NCBI GenBank assembly: GCA_040754335.1 | Contig: JBFMCV010000003.1 | Coordinates: forward strand, 1-47,355 | Length of the DNA: 47,355 nucleotides | Origin: Thermodesulfobacteriota bacterium | Lineage (GTDB): Bacteria > Desulfobacterota_D > UBA1144 > Nemesobacterales > UBA2774 | Reading direction: 5' to 3' | In this document: piece by piece, positions 18,084-26,619 of the stretch | Layout: each line of letters begins with the position of its first letter | Numbering within the stretch: the stretch's first letter is position 1 | Program-made: the position numbers and the translations under genes | Notes under the pieces: generated by a model | The model's input: the letters and a program-made list of their open reading frames with translations, nothing else | Databases searched by the model: none | What the model was told of the DNA's origin: nothing

Positions 18084-19132
18084 CAGCCCGCGGCCTCCCT
18101 GACTTCCGAATCCTCGCCGTCTTCCCTTATCTCATCTGTGATCCACTTCGTGTTGAGGAACACCTCGGGATTGCCCGGCCTCCTCGGTCTTTCGATCTCT
18201 ATATCGTGCTCTGACTTTATCCTCCCCGGGTTCTTCGTGAACACTAGAACCCTGTCGCCGAGTATCACAGCCTCTTCCACGTTATGCGTGACGAAAACGA
18301 TCGTCTTATGCGACTCCACCCAGATCCTCTGGAGCTCTTCCTGAAGCGACTCCCTCGTCTGTATGTCGAGAGCGGCGAACGGCTCGTCCATGAGCAGTAT
18401 AGAGGGCTCCATGACGAGCGCCCTCGCGAGCGCGACGCGCTGTTTCATGCCTCCCGAGAGCTGGTGGATGAAGGAGTTATGGAACTTGTCGTCGAGCCCT
18501 ACGAGCTTAAGATAATCGTACGCGAGCTCTCTCCTTATTTTCTGAGCAACCTTTCTCAGCTTGAGCCCGAATTCGACATTCTCGTTAACCGTGAGCCACG
18601 GGAAGAGCGCCCCTTCCTGGAAGACTACAACCCTGTCCGCGCCGGGGCCTTCCACGCGCTTCCCGTCGGCGAGTATCCGTCCGCTCGTGGGCTTGTCGAG
18701 CCCCGCGATCATGTTGAGGAGAGTCGACTTCCCGCACCCCGAAGACCCGACTACCGAGACGAACTCCCCGTCCCGGATAGTGAGGTTTATATCGCTCAGC
18801 GCCGTGACCTTTCCCTCTTTCGTATTGAACACTTTCGAGACGTTTTCCACCCTGAGCCTCGCCTCTTTCTTCTCTATCTTCTGAATGAATATGTTCCAGA
18901 GTCCTTCCTGCTCGACGACCCTGTACGGATATCCCCTCCTCTCGCAGAACCTCGGCGCGTTCTCGAGCGCCGTAGCCTCGTGGTCCGATATAGCGAGGAG
19001 CACCGCATCGTCGCCGAGCGCCCTTATGGTGTCCCTTATCACGTTAAGCGGATGAGGGCAGATAGCGTCCCTCAAATCGACGACTTTATCGGGCTTGAGC
19101 ACTTCCAGTTTTTTTACTGTTTCCAAATGCAT
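18083..19132 (-). CDS. TusA-like domain fused to ABC importer ATPase (nitrate/sulfonate/taurine type)
   Basis: Residues 16-85 match the TusA/SirA sulfur-carrier fold: DLRDAICPHPLNVIRDTI with the CPxP motif and its Cys25, then VLLAISDHEATALENAPRFC and a closing WNIFIQK. Residues 91-349 are an SsuB/TauB/NrtD-type ATPase with Walker A GSSGCGKST (129-137), Q-loop VFQEGALFPWLTV, signature LSGGMKQR, Walker B ILLMDEP and switch VFVTHN. The ATPase motifs are complete, so the transporter should be active. TusA-type domains pass persulfide sulfur or act as structural relatives; the fusion suggests a link to a sulfur compound or regulation by a thiol signal. It follows the binding-protein gene by 22 bases (AAGGA ribosome site) and is coupled to the permease gene. 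Confidence 0.9.
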   Translation of the reverse strand: MHLETVKKLEVLKPDKVVDLRDAICPHPLNVIRDTIRALGDDAVLLAISDHEATALENAPRFCERRGYPYRVVEQEGLWNIFIQKIEKKEARLRVENVSKVFNTKEGKVTALSDINLTIRDGEFVSVVGSSGCGKSTLLNMIAGLDKPTSGRILADGKRVEGPGADRVVVFQEGALFPWLTVNENVEFGLKLRKVAQKIRRELAYDYLKLVGLDDKFHNSFIHQLSGGMKQRVALARALVMEPSILLMDEPFAALDIQTRESLQEELQRIWVESHKTIVFVTHNVEEAVILGDRVLVFTKNPGRIKSEHDIEIERPRRPGNPEVFLNTKWITDEIREDGEDSEVREAAG

Positions 19133-19154
19133 CTGATTTCCTTGTATTTGACGT

Positions 19155-20213
19155 TTATTTTTCCGCTGTCTGACCGCTCTCGACCTTTATCTCTTTAAGA
19201 CCTCTTTCCCTGAGAATTCCGTTTAAAATCGAGAGGTCGTATATATTCGAGAGGTCGGGCTCTTTTTTCCCGAGGAAACCGAGCTTGTACGCATCCTCGG
19301 CCGACTGGAAAAGAGAGCCGGCTACGGGGTCGTACGTGAATTCGATCCTCTTGATGGCAGCGTCGAGGATATTTTGAGGAAGCGACTTCCCGGTTTCCCT
19401 CTTGATCTCCTCATTTAGCACCTGTTTCGCCTCTTCCGGGTTGTCGTTTATCCAGTCAGTAAGCACAAGATTGGTTTCGAGCCAGGTTTTTACAAGCCCG
19501 GGGTGCTCTTTCAGGAACTCCGTGTTGACGATAATATGAGTGGTCACGTACTGACCGTTCGGCCAGAGGTCCTTCTCGTCGAGGAAAAGCTCACCGCCGC
19601 CGTCGTATATGAGCCTCGACACCCAGGGCTCGACAGTCCACGCGCCGTCTATCTCCTTTTTAATGAAGAGAGTGAGCTGGTCGGGGTTTTCGAGAGGGAC
19701 GACCTCCACGGTCCCGCCTTTTTCCTTGAGCTTGTATCCGTTCTCGGCAAGCCAGTTCCTGAGCGCGACGTCCTGAGTATTGCCTATGCTCGGCGTCGCG
19801 AACTTCTTCCCGTTAAAATCCTTCGCCGATTTGATACCCGCGTCCTTCCTCACGACGAGCCCCGCGCCGCCGCTTGCCGCGCCGGATACTATGCGGAGCG
19901 CCTCGCCGTCCGATTTAATGTAGCCGTTAACTGCAGGGTTCGGGCCGATGTACGTGATGTCGAGCTCCCCGGCGAAGAGGGCCTCTATTGCCGAGGTACC
20001 CGAATTGAAGAGCTTCCAGTCTACGGACGCTTTATCCCCGAGCGCCTTCTCGAAATCTCCCCTCGCCTGCCCGATGACCCCCTGGGCGTGGGTGACGTTC
20101 GGGAAATGGCCCGCGCGTATGGTCACTTTCGAATCATCGGCGTCTGCGTTCCCGATCAGTACCGTAAGTCCCAGCAAAACTGCGAAAGTTAAAATTAATA
20201 ACCTTATCTTCAT
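19155..20213 (-). CDS. Periplasmic substrate-binding protein, nitrate/sulfonate/taurine ABC importer
   Basis: A signal peptide (LLILTFAVLLGLTVLIGNADA) is followed by an SsuA/TauA/NMT1-type binding domain: IRAGHFPNVTHAQGVIG, LDITYIGPNPAVNGYI, then GKKFATPSIGNTQD and DGAWTVEPW. The resemblance is strongest to aliphatic-sulfonate binders, but nitrate binders share the fold and I cannot decide. The start is placed at the second ATG (20213): the strong GGGAGGAG ribosome site sits 5-12 bases before it but runs directly into the ATG at 20219. It is the first gene of the three-gene importer operon and has its own sigma-54 promoter at 20253-20268. Confidence 0.9.
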   Translation of the reverse strand: MKIRLLILTFAVLLGLTVLIGNADADDSKVTIRAGHFPNVTHAQGVIGQARGDFEKALGDKASVDWKLFNSGTSAIEALFAGELDITYIGPNPAVNGYIKSDGEALRIVSGAASGGAGLVVRKDAGIKSAKDFNGKKFATPSIGNTQDVALRNWLAENGYKLKEKGGTVEVVPLENPDQLTLFIKKEIDGAWTVEPWVSRLIYDGGGELFLDEKDLWPNGQYVTTHIIVNTEFLKEHPGLVKTWLETNLVLTDWINDNPEEAKQVLNEEIKRETGKSLPQNILDAAIKRIEFTYDPVAGSLFQSAEDAYKLGFLGKKEPDLSNIYDLSILNGILRERGLKEIKVESGQTAEK

Positions 20214-20252
20214 TGTCATCTCCTCCCGAATCGATATTAGGGGAGCTATATC

Positions 20253-20268
20253 GGCAAAATGCGTGCCA
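20253..20268 (-). promoter_or_regulatory. Sigma-54 promoter of the ABC importer operon
   Basis: Read on the minus strand: TGGCACGCATTTTGCC. The -24 GG and -12 GC are separated by exactly 10 bases, the required spacing. Expected start near 20242, about 29 bases before the binding-protein ATG. Confidence 0.8.
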
Positions 20269-20361
20269 AATAAATTATTTAATGTTTACGGGAGGAACAA
20301 CCAGTAGCCTTGGCTGTAACGGTTAAATAGTATCCACCATGTCGTAGTATTTTGTTACCGC

Positions 20362-20378
20362 TGTATAATATTTATACA
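20362..20378. promoter_or_regulatory. Inverted repeat, possible activator site
   Basis: TGTATAA and TTATACA are perfect complements around TAT. The position, about 128 bp upstream of the predicted importer start site, suits an enhancer site. The sequence differs from the ACAA-N2-TTGT sites at the nitrate promoters. Confidence 0.45.
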
Positions 20379-20623
20379 TAATACGTTAGAAACTCCACCG
20401 ACTCGAATTTCCGTACACTTACATCTTTATTCCTATATGGAAAATCATCGTGATTGAAAAGCGCCAGGAGAGTGGGTTTATACCGGAGGGAGGGTGAGGT
20501 ATTCGACCCCCGCTTTTGGATTCCGTGCTGAAAATATCACAGGACTGCTCAATAATGCGACATTAAAACCGGCCGCATAAGAAAATCACATAATATTTAG
20601 AGGCCTTTTAATAAATGGAATTC

Positions 20624-20639
20624 TGGCATACAACTTGCA
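20624..20639 (+). promoter_or_regulatory. Sigma-54 promoter of the activator gene
   Basis: TGGCATACAACTTGCA with GG-N10-GC spacing. Almost identical to the promoter at 39975-39990 (TGGCATACAAGTTGCA). Expected start near 20650, giving a leader of about 32 bases. An activator gene with its own sigma-54 promoter implies auto-activation or control by a second activator. Confidence 0.85.
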
Positions 20640-20681
20640 CCTACTTAACCTAAGGGGTATTCCACCCCGAGGGAGTATTTT

Positions 20682-22244
20682 ATGGCCGCCGCTACAAAAA
20701 GGTCACTCGAACTCACGACATTATACGAGATCAGCAAACTCTTGACCTCGACTTTCAACCTCGACCAGTCGCTCACCTCGGTCATGAACGTGCTCGACAA
20801 GTTTCTAGGCATGCGTTACGGGACAATCGTGCTTCAGGATAAAGAGTCCAAAACGCTCGACACCGTCGTTTCACTCGGCGTAGAAAAAAAACGCCACATC
20901 AAATTCAGATCCGGCGAGGGAATAATCGGGAAGGTATTCAAAACGGGGTCCCCGATAGTCGTAACGGATATAAGGGACGAGCCCTCGATATGGAAAGGGA
21001 TGAAGCTCGAGGACAGCGTCCTTACGAAGTTTTCACTCCTCTGCATTCCCATCAAATCGCAGAGGGGGACGATTGGGACGCTGAGCGTTATCTACTGCAG
21101 GAGCGAGGAGTCGGTATCCATCAACGAGGCGCTTTCACTGCTGACGATGATCGGGTCGCTTATCGGGCAGGCGATAGAGATAAGCAGCAAGGTAAACGAG
21201 GAGAAGGCGAGGCTCAGGGAAGAGAAAATGCACCTCCAGCAGGAGCTCGCGAGCATGCACCGTATAGACAATATGGTCGGCCGGAGCGATATAATGCAGG
21301 AGACTTTCGAAACCATCAAGCGCGTGGCGCTCAGCAGCGCCACCGTCCTGATCAGGGGTGAGAGCGGGACCGGGAAAGAGCTCGTCGCAAGGGCCATACA
21401 CTATAACAGCCCCAGAGCCGAAGGCCCGTTCATCAAAATCAACTGCACGGCGATCCCCGACACGCTGCTAGAGACAGAGCTCTTCGGCCATGTAAAAGGG
21501 TCTTTTACCGGCGCTTCGGGAGAGAGGAAAGGGAGGTTCGAGCTCGCGGATAAAGGGACGATCTTTCTCGACGAGATAGGGGACCTGCCCGTATCCACGC
21601 AGTTGAAGCTCCTCCGCGTGCTCCAGGAGAGGAGCTTCGAGAAAGTTGGGAGCTCGACGACGATAAGCGTCGACGTGAGGATAGTCGCCGCGACCAACAG
21701 CGACCTCGAAGCTGCGATCGAGAAGGGGACTTTCAGGGAAGACCTGTTTTACCGTTTGAACGTCGTCCCCATAATACTCCCGCCGGTCAGAAGCCGGAGA
21801 GAAGACATACCGCTTTTAATAGAGCATTTCCTGAAGAAGTTTAACAAGGAGAACTCCAAGAACGTGAGCATCTCAGGGGAGGCGATGGAATATCTGCTCG
21901 GCTACACCTGGCCCGGCAATGTGCGCGAGATCGAAAACTGCATAGAGAGGATCGTTATACTGAGCGATAACGACATTGCGACGCGCAACGACCTGCCGTA
22001 CGAAATATTGAATGCAAGGAGAATACCGCACCGATCCAAGCCGGAGGATGTTCACAAACCCGAAGATGACTCACTCACGAAGACGGTGGAAGATATAGAG
22101 ATCGAACGTATAGTGGACGCGCTCAGGAAATGCGGATGGGTGAAGTCGAGAGCGGCCAAGCTCATAGGACTCACGACGAGGCAGCTCGATTACAGAATAA
22201 GCAAATACGGCATCTCGTTCGACAAGCCGTGGAGAGATTCGTAA
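20682..22244 (+). CDS. Sigma-54-dependent activator (GAF - AAA+ - Fis HTH)
   Basis: The 520-residue protein has an N-terminal GAF sensor (about 25-168), a short coiled linker (170-195), a sigma-54 activator AAA+ domain (about 198-430) and a C-terminal Fis-type helix-turn-helix (about 475-510, KSRAAKLIGLTTRQLDYRI). Walker A is GESGTGKE (226-233), Walker B is FLDEIGD (295-301). The sigma-54-contacting loop reads GSFTGA (273-278) and not the usual GAFTGA. The layout is that of NifA/NorR-type activators, which sense a small molecule through GAF. It is divergent from the ABC operon and converges on moeA with only 7 bases between the stops. A GGGAG ribosome site precedes the ATG. Five sigma-54 promoters in the window make it the likely master regulator of the cluster. 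Confidence 0.93.
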   Translation: MAAATKRSLELTTLYEISKLLTSTFNLDQSLTSVMNVLDKFLGMRYGTIVLQDKESKTLDTVVSLGVEKKRHIKFRSGEGIIGKVFKTGSPIVVTDIRDEPSIWKGMKLEDSVLTKFSLLCIPIKSQRGTIGTLSVIYCRSEESVSINEALSLLTMIGSLIGQAIEISSKVNEEKARLREEKMHLQQELASMHRIDNMVGRSDIMQETFETIKRVALSSATVLIRGESGTGKELVARAIHYNSPRAEGPFIKINCTAIPDTLLETELFGHVKGSFTGASGERKGRFELADKGTIFLDEIGDLPVSTQLKLLRVLQERSFEKVGSSTTISVDVRIVAATNSDLEAAIEKGTFREDLFYRLNVVPIILPPVRSRREDIPLLIEHFLKKFNKENSKNVSISGEAMEYLLGYTWPGNVREIENCIERIVILSDNDIATRNDLPYEILNARRIPHRSKPEDVHKPEDDSLTKTVEDIEIERIVDALRKCGWVKSRAAKLIGLTTRQLDYRISKYGISFDKPWRDS

Positions 22245-22251
22245 AATGTGC

Positions 22252-23460
22252 CTATGGAAGGAGATGAACCTTTACCCCGGAATTTTCCGGCAGGTATGAG
22301 TCATCCTTATCTATAACGATCAAACAGTTCGACAGGGCAAAGGATTTCAGCATGTGCGAGCCCTGTCCTCCCGAAGTCATGACGTAGACTTTTTCCCCCT
22401 CTCTACCGACTATGCCGCGGAGAAAGTGCGTCTTCCCCGGCTTTTTTCTTACCGGATCAAGGAGCATGGCGTTTAATTCGTGAAGGAATATGTCCTTCTT
22501 CCCGATCATTTTGCGGAGCACGGGGCGGACGTATTCGTAATAGCAGACGAGCGTGGACGCGGGGTTTCCAGGCAGTCCGAAGACCAGAGCGTCACTCGCC
22601 CTCCCGAAGAACATGGGGCCGCCCGGCCTTTGAGAAACGCCCCAGAATATCTTTTCGACCCCCGCGGCGCCGAGTGTATCCTTGACGAAATCGTAATCAC
22701 CAACAGACACGCCTCCCGTAATTATAAGGACGTCGGAAGAGACAAGCCCTTTTTTGATCCTTTCTTCTATATCCGATCTAACATCTGCAATGCGTTCTGC
22801 GGAGATGAGCTTAACCTTCTCTCCCGCAAGAGCGGATTTGAGTGTAACTGAATTCGTATCCCTTATCTTGCCTGGCGTTAAATCTTCTTCAGGCCCGACT
22901 AGCTCCTCGCCTGTGACTATGACCGACACCTTCGGCATCTTCCGGACTTTAACTCTCTCGATGCCAAGCTCGGCAAGGAAACCCACCGCGGCAGGCGTGA
23001 TCTCGACGCCTGCGCTGAGAGCGGTCTCGCCCTTCCCTATTTCCTCCCCTTCGAATCTGACGTTAGACCCCTTTTCGATTGCGGCTGTTAATATCAAATC
23101 TCCGTACTCCTCTGCAGCGTCCTCTATTCTCACGACAGCATCCGCGCCACCTGGCACGGGCGCGCCCGTCATGATCTTCGCCGCTTCTCCAGAATTTACG
23201 GAAAAATCGGGGAAGTCGCCTGCTCTCACAGTGCTGACGACCCTCAAACGGACGGGACTCCCGGGCGCTGCGCTTACGGTGTCTTCCGACCTCGCTGCGT
23301 AACCGTCCATCGCGGAGTTAGTGAAGAGCGGCAGGTTGACCGGACTTATAACGTCTGAAGAAAGCACGAGACCGAGAGCGTCTTCGACGCTCACTTCGAT
23401 TTCGCCGAGGGGTCGCGTGTTATCGAGAACCAGTTTTTGCGCCTCTTTTACCGTAACCAT
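22252..23460 (-). CDS. moeA: Molybdopterin molybdenumtransferase
   Basis: MoeA inserts molybdate into adenylylated molybdopterin to form molybdenum cofactor. The 402-residue protein has the MoeA N-terminal domain (LPLFTNSAMDGYAARSEDT), the MogA-like core with ITGGVSVGDYDFVKD and FGLPGNPAST, and the C-terminal beta domain ending near VKVHLLP. It follows the moaC-mogA fusion by 7 bases and is the last gene of the Mo-cofactor run. No strong ribosome site is visible, consistent with translation coupled to the gene upstream. Confidence 0.95.
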   Translation of the reverse strand: MVTVKEAQKLVLDNTRPLGEIEVSVEDALGLVLSSDVISPVNLPLFTNSAMDGYAARSEDTVSAAPGSPVRLRVVSTVRAGDFPDFSVNSGEAAKIMTGAPVPGGADAVVRIEDAAEEYGDLILTAAIEKGSNVRFEGEEIGKGETALSAGVEITPAAVGFLAELGIERVKVRKMPKVSVIVTGEELVGPEEDLTPGKIRDTNSVTLKSALAGEKVKLISAERIADVRSDIEERIKKGLVSSDVLIITGGVSVGDYDFVKDTLGAAGVEKIFWGVSQRPGGPMFFGRASDALVFGLPGNPASTLVCYYEYVRPVLRKMIGKKDIFLHELNAMLLDPVRKKPGKTHFLRGIVGREGEKVYVMTSGGQGSHMLKSFALSNCLIVIDKDDSYLPENSGVKVHLLP

Positions 23461-23467
23461 ATAGGGC

Positions 23468-24391
23468 TCAGTTTTTTTTGGAAGAATGGTCGCCGCCTCT
23501 TAAAATGCGGAAAGAGTGGAGTACCCACGGGAAGAGGGCGTCCATTGTTTCGGCGGCGCCCCTGGAGCTTCCGGGCAGATTGATGATAATCGTCTTCCCC
23601 CTGATACCGCTCACGCCCCTCGATAGCATCGCGTGGGGAGTCCTGCGGAAGCCGTAGCTGCGGCCTGCCTCGGCTATTCCCGGGACTTCCCGTTCTATTA
23701 CTTCCATCGTTGCCTCGACGGTTACGTCGCGGGGGCTCAGTCCCGTGCCGCCTGTAGTGAGAATCAGGTCTAGCGCTTCGCCGTCGGAGAGCTCAATAAG
23801 CCTTTTTTTAATCAGCCCGATCTCGTCGGGGAGGATTTCGTATCCAACGACCTCGACGGGCTGGTCTTTCAATTTTTCCTTGATTATCTTGCCGGATTTA
23901 TCTTCCTTCTTTCCGCTAGATACACTGTCCGAGAGAACGAGAATTGCTGTTTTTAGCGGCTCCCTGTAGCTTTCCTTCCAGTCGCTCTTGCCTCCCTTTT
24001 TTTCGACGAGCCTCACTTCGCTTATTTCAAGGGAGGTGTCGATCGGCTTCAGCATATCGTAAATCGTGAGTGCGGCGATCGATGCCGCGGTGAGCGCTTC
24101 CATCTCGACGCCTGTTTTCCACACCGCTTTCACGAACGAGTGTACGGCGATGCCGTCTTCTTCTATATCGAAATCGAGGGTGACAGTGTCGATCGGGACC
24201 TGATGGCAGAGAGGAATGATTTCGCACGTCTTCTTCGCCGCCATTATACCCGCAGTCCTCGCCGTCTCGAGCACGTTCCCTTTGGGCACTGCGTTCGATC
24301 TGATTAAATCCAGCGTTTCTGCACCGGCTCTGATTTTCGCGCTCGCGCGAGCTGTCCTTAATGTATCAAGCTTGTCGCTTACGTCTTTCAT
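23468..24391 (-). CDS. MoaC-MogA/MoaB fusion for molybdopterin synthesis
   Basis: Residues 1-135 are MoaC, which with MoaA turns GTP into cyclic pyranopterin monophosphate: KGNVLETARTAGIMAAKKT, IPLCHQVP, and VKAVWKTGVEMEALTAAS. Residues about 145-300 are a MogA/MoaB domain that adenylylates molybdopterin before metal insertion, with LTTGGTGLSPRDVT and INLPGSSRGA. The two activities are separate steps of one pathway. Such MoaC/MoaB fusions are known in other bacteria. It sits between mobA and moeA with gaps of 10 and 7 bases, so the three form one unit. The ATG at 24391 has only a weak ribosome site. Confidence 0.93.
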   Translation of the reverse strand: MKDVSDKLDTLRTARASAKIRAGAETLDLIRSNAVPKGNVLETARTAGIMAAKKTCEIIPLCHQVPIDTVTLDFDIEEDGIAVHSFVKAVWKTGVEMEALTAASIAALTIYDMLKPIDTSLEISEVRLVEKKGGKSDWKESYREPLKTAILVLSDSVSSGKKEDKSGKIIKEKLKDQPVEVVGYEILPDEIGLIKKRLIELSDGEALDLILTTGGTGLSPRDVTVEATMEVIEREVPGIAEAGRSYGFRRTPHAMLSRGVSGIRGKTIIINLPGSSRGAAETMDALFPWVLHSFRILRGGDHSSKKN

Positions 24392-24401
24392 GGCTCGTTA
24401 A

Positions 24402-25001
24402 TTATAATCGAGTTCTCTCTATCTTTAAGTCTTCGGGTGTATTCACGTTACGGAACATGAGCTCAGGGTCGCCGAACCGGGATATTTCATCTTCGGCGAG
24501 GAGCCTTACTCTGAGGCCGCTGCCTTCATCCGCGAGGAGATGCGGAGCGGGCTTTCTCCCTTCTTCGAAGAAGCGCTCGATCACCGGTATCACCTTCCGG
24601 GAGTAAACCGCGATTAGAGGTTCGGGATAGCCCTTCCATACCGGCATTAGGACGTCGAAGCCGCCGGATACGTCTTTCATGTATTCGAGCAGCTCCGTTC
24701 TCAAACCGGGCGTATCGACGGGGTTCACTATGCCGCGAGGGCCGGCCATCGTTTTCAAGCCCGTATATATTCCCATCATCGGACCCCTGTCCGAGGCTAT
24801 GTCGCTCACCGATATTACACCGTCGAACTCGATGTTCTCTCCTTCCGCCGTGACCGCGATCACCTCGTCCGCAACGCTCTTCAAGCGCTCAACCGCTATA
24901 TCAAGGAACGTCCTGCCGTCGTATTCGAGGTATCTCTTATCGACGCCCATCCTCTCCGATTTCCCGCCTGCGAGCAGAATTCCCGAAAAAATCTCTTTCA
25001 T
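24402..25001 (-). CDS. mobA: Molybdenum cofactor guanylyltransferase
   Basis: MobA adds GMP to Mo-molybdopterin to give the guanine-dinucleotide cofactor that nitrate reductases need. The 199-residue protein begins with the nucleotide-binding signature LLAGGKSERMGVDKRYLEYDG and has NPVDTPGLRTE (metal-binding region) and the family ending VNTPEDLK. The bis-MGD nitrate reductase in the same cluster is the obvious client. It lies 75 bases downstream of the alginate-export-type porin gene, same strand. Confidence 0.93.
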   Translation of the reverse strand: MKEIFSGILLAGGKSERMGVDKRYLEYDGRTFLDIAVERLKSVADEVIAVTAEGENIEFDGVISVSDIASDRGPMMGIYTGLKTMAGPRGIVNPVDTPGLRTELLEYMKDVSGGFDVLMPVWKGYPEPLIAVYSRKVIPVIERFFEEGRKPAPHLLADEGSGLRVRLLAEDEISRFGDPELMFRNVNTPEDLKIERTRL

Positions 25002-25076
25002 CTCATCTATCCGGTATATATGACCCGAATAGAATTATACCCAAGCCAGAGGCGGATATGCGCGATTCAACCCCCC

Positions 25077-26555
25077 CTACTTCTTCTTTCCTATAGTGAA
25101 CGGGACCGTCGCCTGAGCGTAGAACCAGTCGAGCTGGTCTTCCTCGTTGTAAACGACCTCGACGCCGCGTCCTCCGAAGAAATGGGAGTAGCCCAAATCG
25201 AACGTAAGGTATTCGAGCGCCTTTATGCTCAGCGTTACGTCTATCTCTCCTCCGAGGAAGCTCTCTATGTCCTCGCCTTCGACTGGGCTCCTGAACTGGT
25301 ATCCGAAGACGGTATCGTTGAAGGGACCCGAGCCGCCGATCCACACCTCTTCGTCCGAGGCGAGCCAGAAGAGGTGGCCTTCCACGTCGAAGCCTACGAT
25401 CGGAAGGGGCTTAAGCATTATCTGCGTATATGCGTCGATCAGGTTGCTGAATGCGACTGTGTCCGCGTAACCGTACCATTTGTGGTTCGTGGGTACCATA
25501 TTGAAGAAGGTGCCGTTGTCGGAATCGTCAGGGTCTCCGTCTCCCGAGGCGTAAGCGAGACCTATCCTCACCCACGGCTTCCACGGAGTGGCGGCGAACT
25601 GATAACCGAGCTCGCCTATGAAGGCGAGCGCCTTCTGGTTCTCGACGCCGAAATCGCCCAGCTGAAAGGCGAACCACAACATCGTGTCGAAAAAGCCCGA
25701 GCCCGCCGGGTATGCACCGACCATGCTTATCCCAGTCGTGTTAATTTTGAGGTCGTCTCCCGCGAGAGCTTTTGCCGGCGCCCTGTCGTCGAAATAGAAA
25801 TAATCGAAGAGCTGGAACTGCGTGTTTTTCAGGAGGACGTCTTTCTTCAGCGTGAACGACCCTCCTGTGACGAATACGGTATCGAGGTCCTTCCAGTAAC
25901 CGTCGTCGATGTCGTAACCGCCGAAGGTCACGACCGCCCCCATGAGGTTGAGGTTAAATTTATCGTTCGCATAACCAGCCGTGCCGCCGTCGAACCTCCT
26001 CCCTACGAGAGTCCAGTCCCAATCGCCGATGAGCCTCTCGGAGAGCCTCTTTTTTATGAGCCAGGTGAGCTGAGGCGAATCTTCGTAGAGCACCTCGCCG
26101 CCGTCTTCATAATTTATCCTCCCTCCCTTGAGATAAAACCCGTTTAAATTTTTGAGGTGGAGGTATGCCTCGACGAACTGGAAATTCCCCGGACCTGTCT
26201 CGTCGTCGCTCGCGGTGAAGTAGAGAGGACCCGGACCGAAGGCGCCGTTCTCGGGAAGGTTGAAAGCCTTGACGCCCTGACCCATTACGTGAAGCGCAAC
26301 GTGCTCCCAGTCGAAATCTACGAACGCCCTCGCCCTTATGAGAAAGAAATCGTACGTGCGGTCGGTATCCGTATTCTCCTGCTGGAACGTGCTCCAGAGC
26401 TCGTTTCTCAGGTTTATATTTACTCCGCCGCTCACGTGGTTTTTCAGTCCCTCGGAAAAGTTCTCTTCCGCTCTTGCGTTAAGGCATACAGCCCCTGATG
26501 ATAATACGATAGCTAACGATAGGACTGTCAATTTCAGGTAAAGTGATCCCGTCAT
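25077..26555 (-). CDS. Outer-membrane porin, alginate-export (AlgE-like) family
   Basis: A signal peptide (LTVLSLAIVLSSGAVCLNARA, cleavage near residue 29) precedes a long beta-barrel of alternating amphipathic strands. Family landmarks include RARAFVDFDWEHV, LHLKNLNGFYLKGGRI and LIGDWDWTLVGRRFDGG, as in the Alginate_exp family. At 492 residues it is full length. Members are used for many anionic solutes, not only alginate. The position between the nitrate transporter and Mo-cofactor genes makes it a good candidate for the outer-membrane entry path of nitrate; that is an inference from context. A strong GGGAGGAG ribosome site precedes the ATG. Confidence 0.88.
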   Translation of the reverse strand: MTGSLYLKLTVLSLAIVLSSGAVCLNARAEENFSEGLKNHVSGGVNINLRNELWSTFQQENTDTDRTYDFFLIRARAFVDFDWEHVALHVMGQGVKAFNLPENGAFGPGPLYFTASDDETGPGNFQFVEAYLHLKNLNGFYLKGGRINYEDGGEVLYEDSPQLTWLIKKRLSERLIGDWDWTLVGRRFDGGTAGYANDKFNLNLMGAVVTFGGYDIDDGYWKDLDTVFVTGGSFTLKKDVLLKNTQFQLFDYFYFDDRAPAKALAGDDLKINTTGISMVGAYPAGSGFFDTMLWFAFQLGDFGVENQKALAFIGELGYQFAATPWKPWVRIGLAYASGDGDPDDSDNGTFFNMVPTNHKWYGYADTVAFSNLIDAYTQIMLKPLPIVGFDVEGHLFWLASDEEVWIGGSGPFNDTVFGYQFRSPVEGEDIESFLGGEIDVTLSIKALEYLTFDLGYSHFFGGRGVEVVYNEEDQLDWFYAQATVPFTIGKKK

Positions 26556-26619
26556 TTAATTCTCCTCCCTTTTTATACCATTTTTACAGACCGGTGTCCT
26601 TCTTTGGTGTTGAGGAGAG

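Larger units (their letters stand above)
20220..20681. promoter_or_regulatory. Divergent control region between ABC importer and sigma-54 activator
   Basis: This 462-bp gap holds two outward-facing sigma-54 promoters (20253-20268 minus, 20624-20639 plus) and, between them, an inverted repeat TGTATAATATTTATACA (20362-20378; 7-bp arms, 3-bp spacer) whose centre is about 128 bp upstream of the expected importer start site. No open frame of note and none of the dispersed repeats occur here. Confidence 0.75.

Noticed and set aside
20682-22244. Nitrogenase regulator NifA
   Set aside because: The domain order is NifA-like, but no nif gene is present, the NifA Cys motif is not seen, and the neighbours are nitrate assimilation genes.
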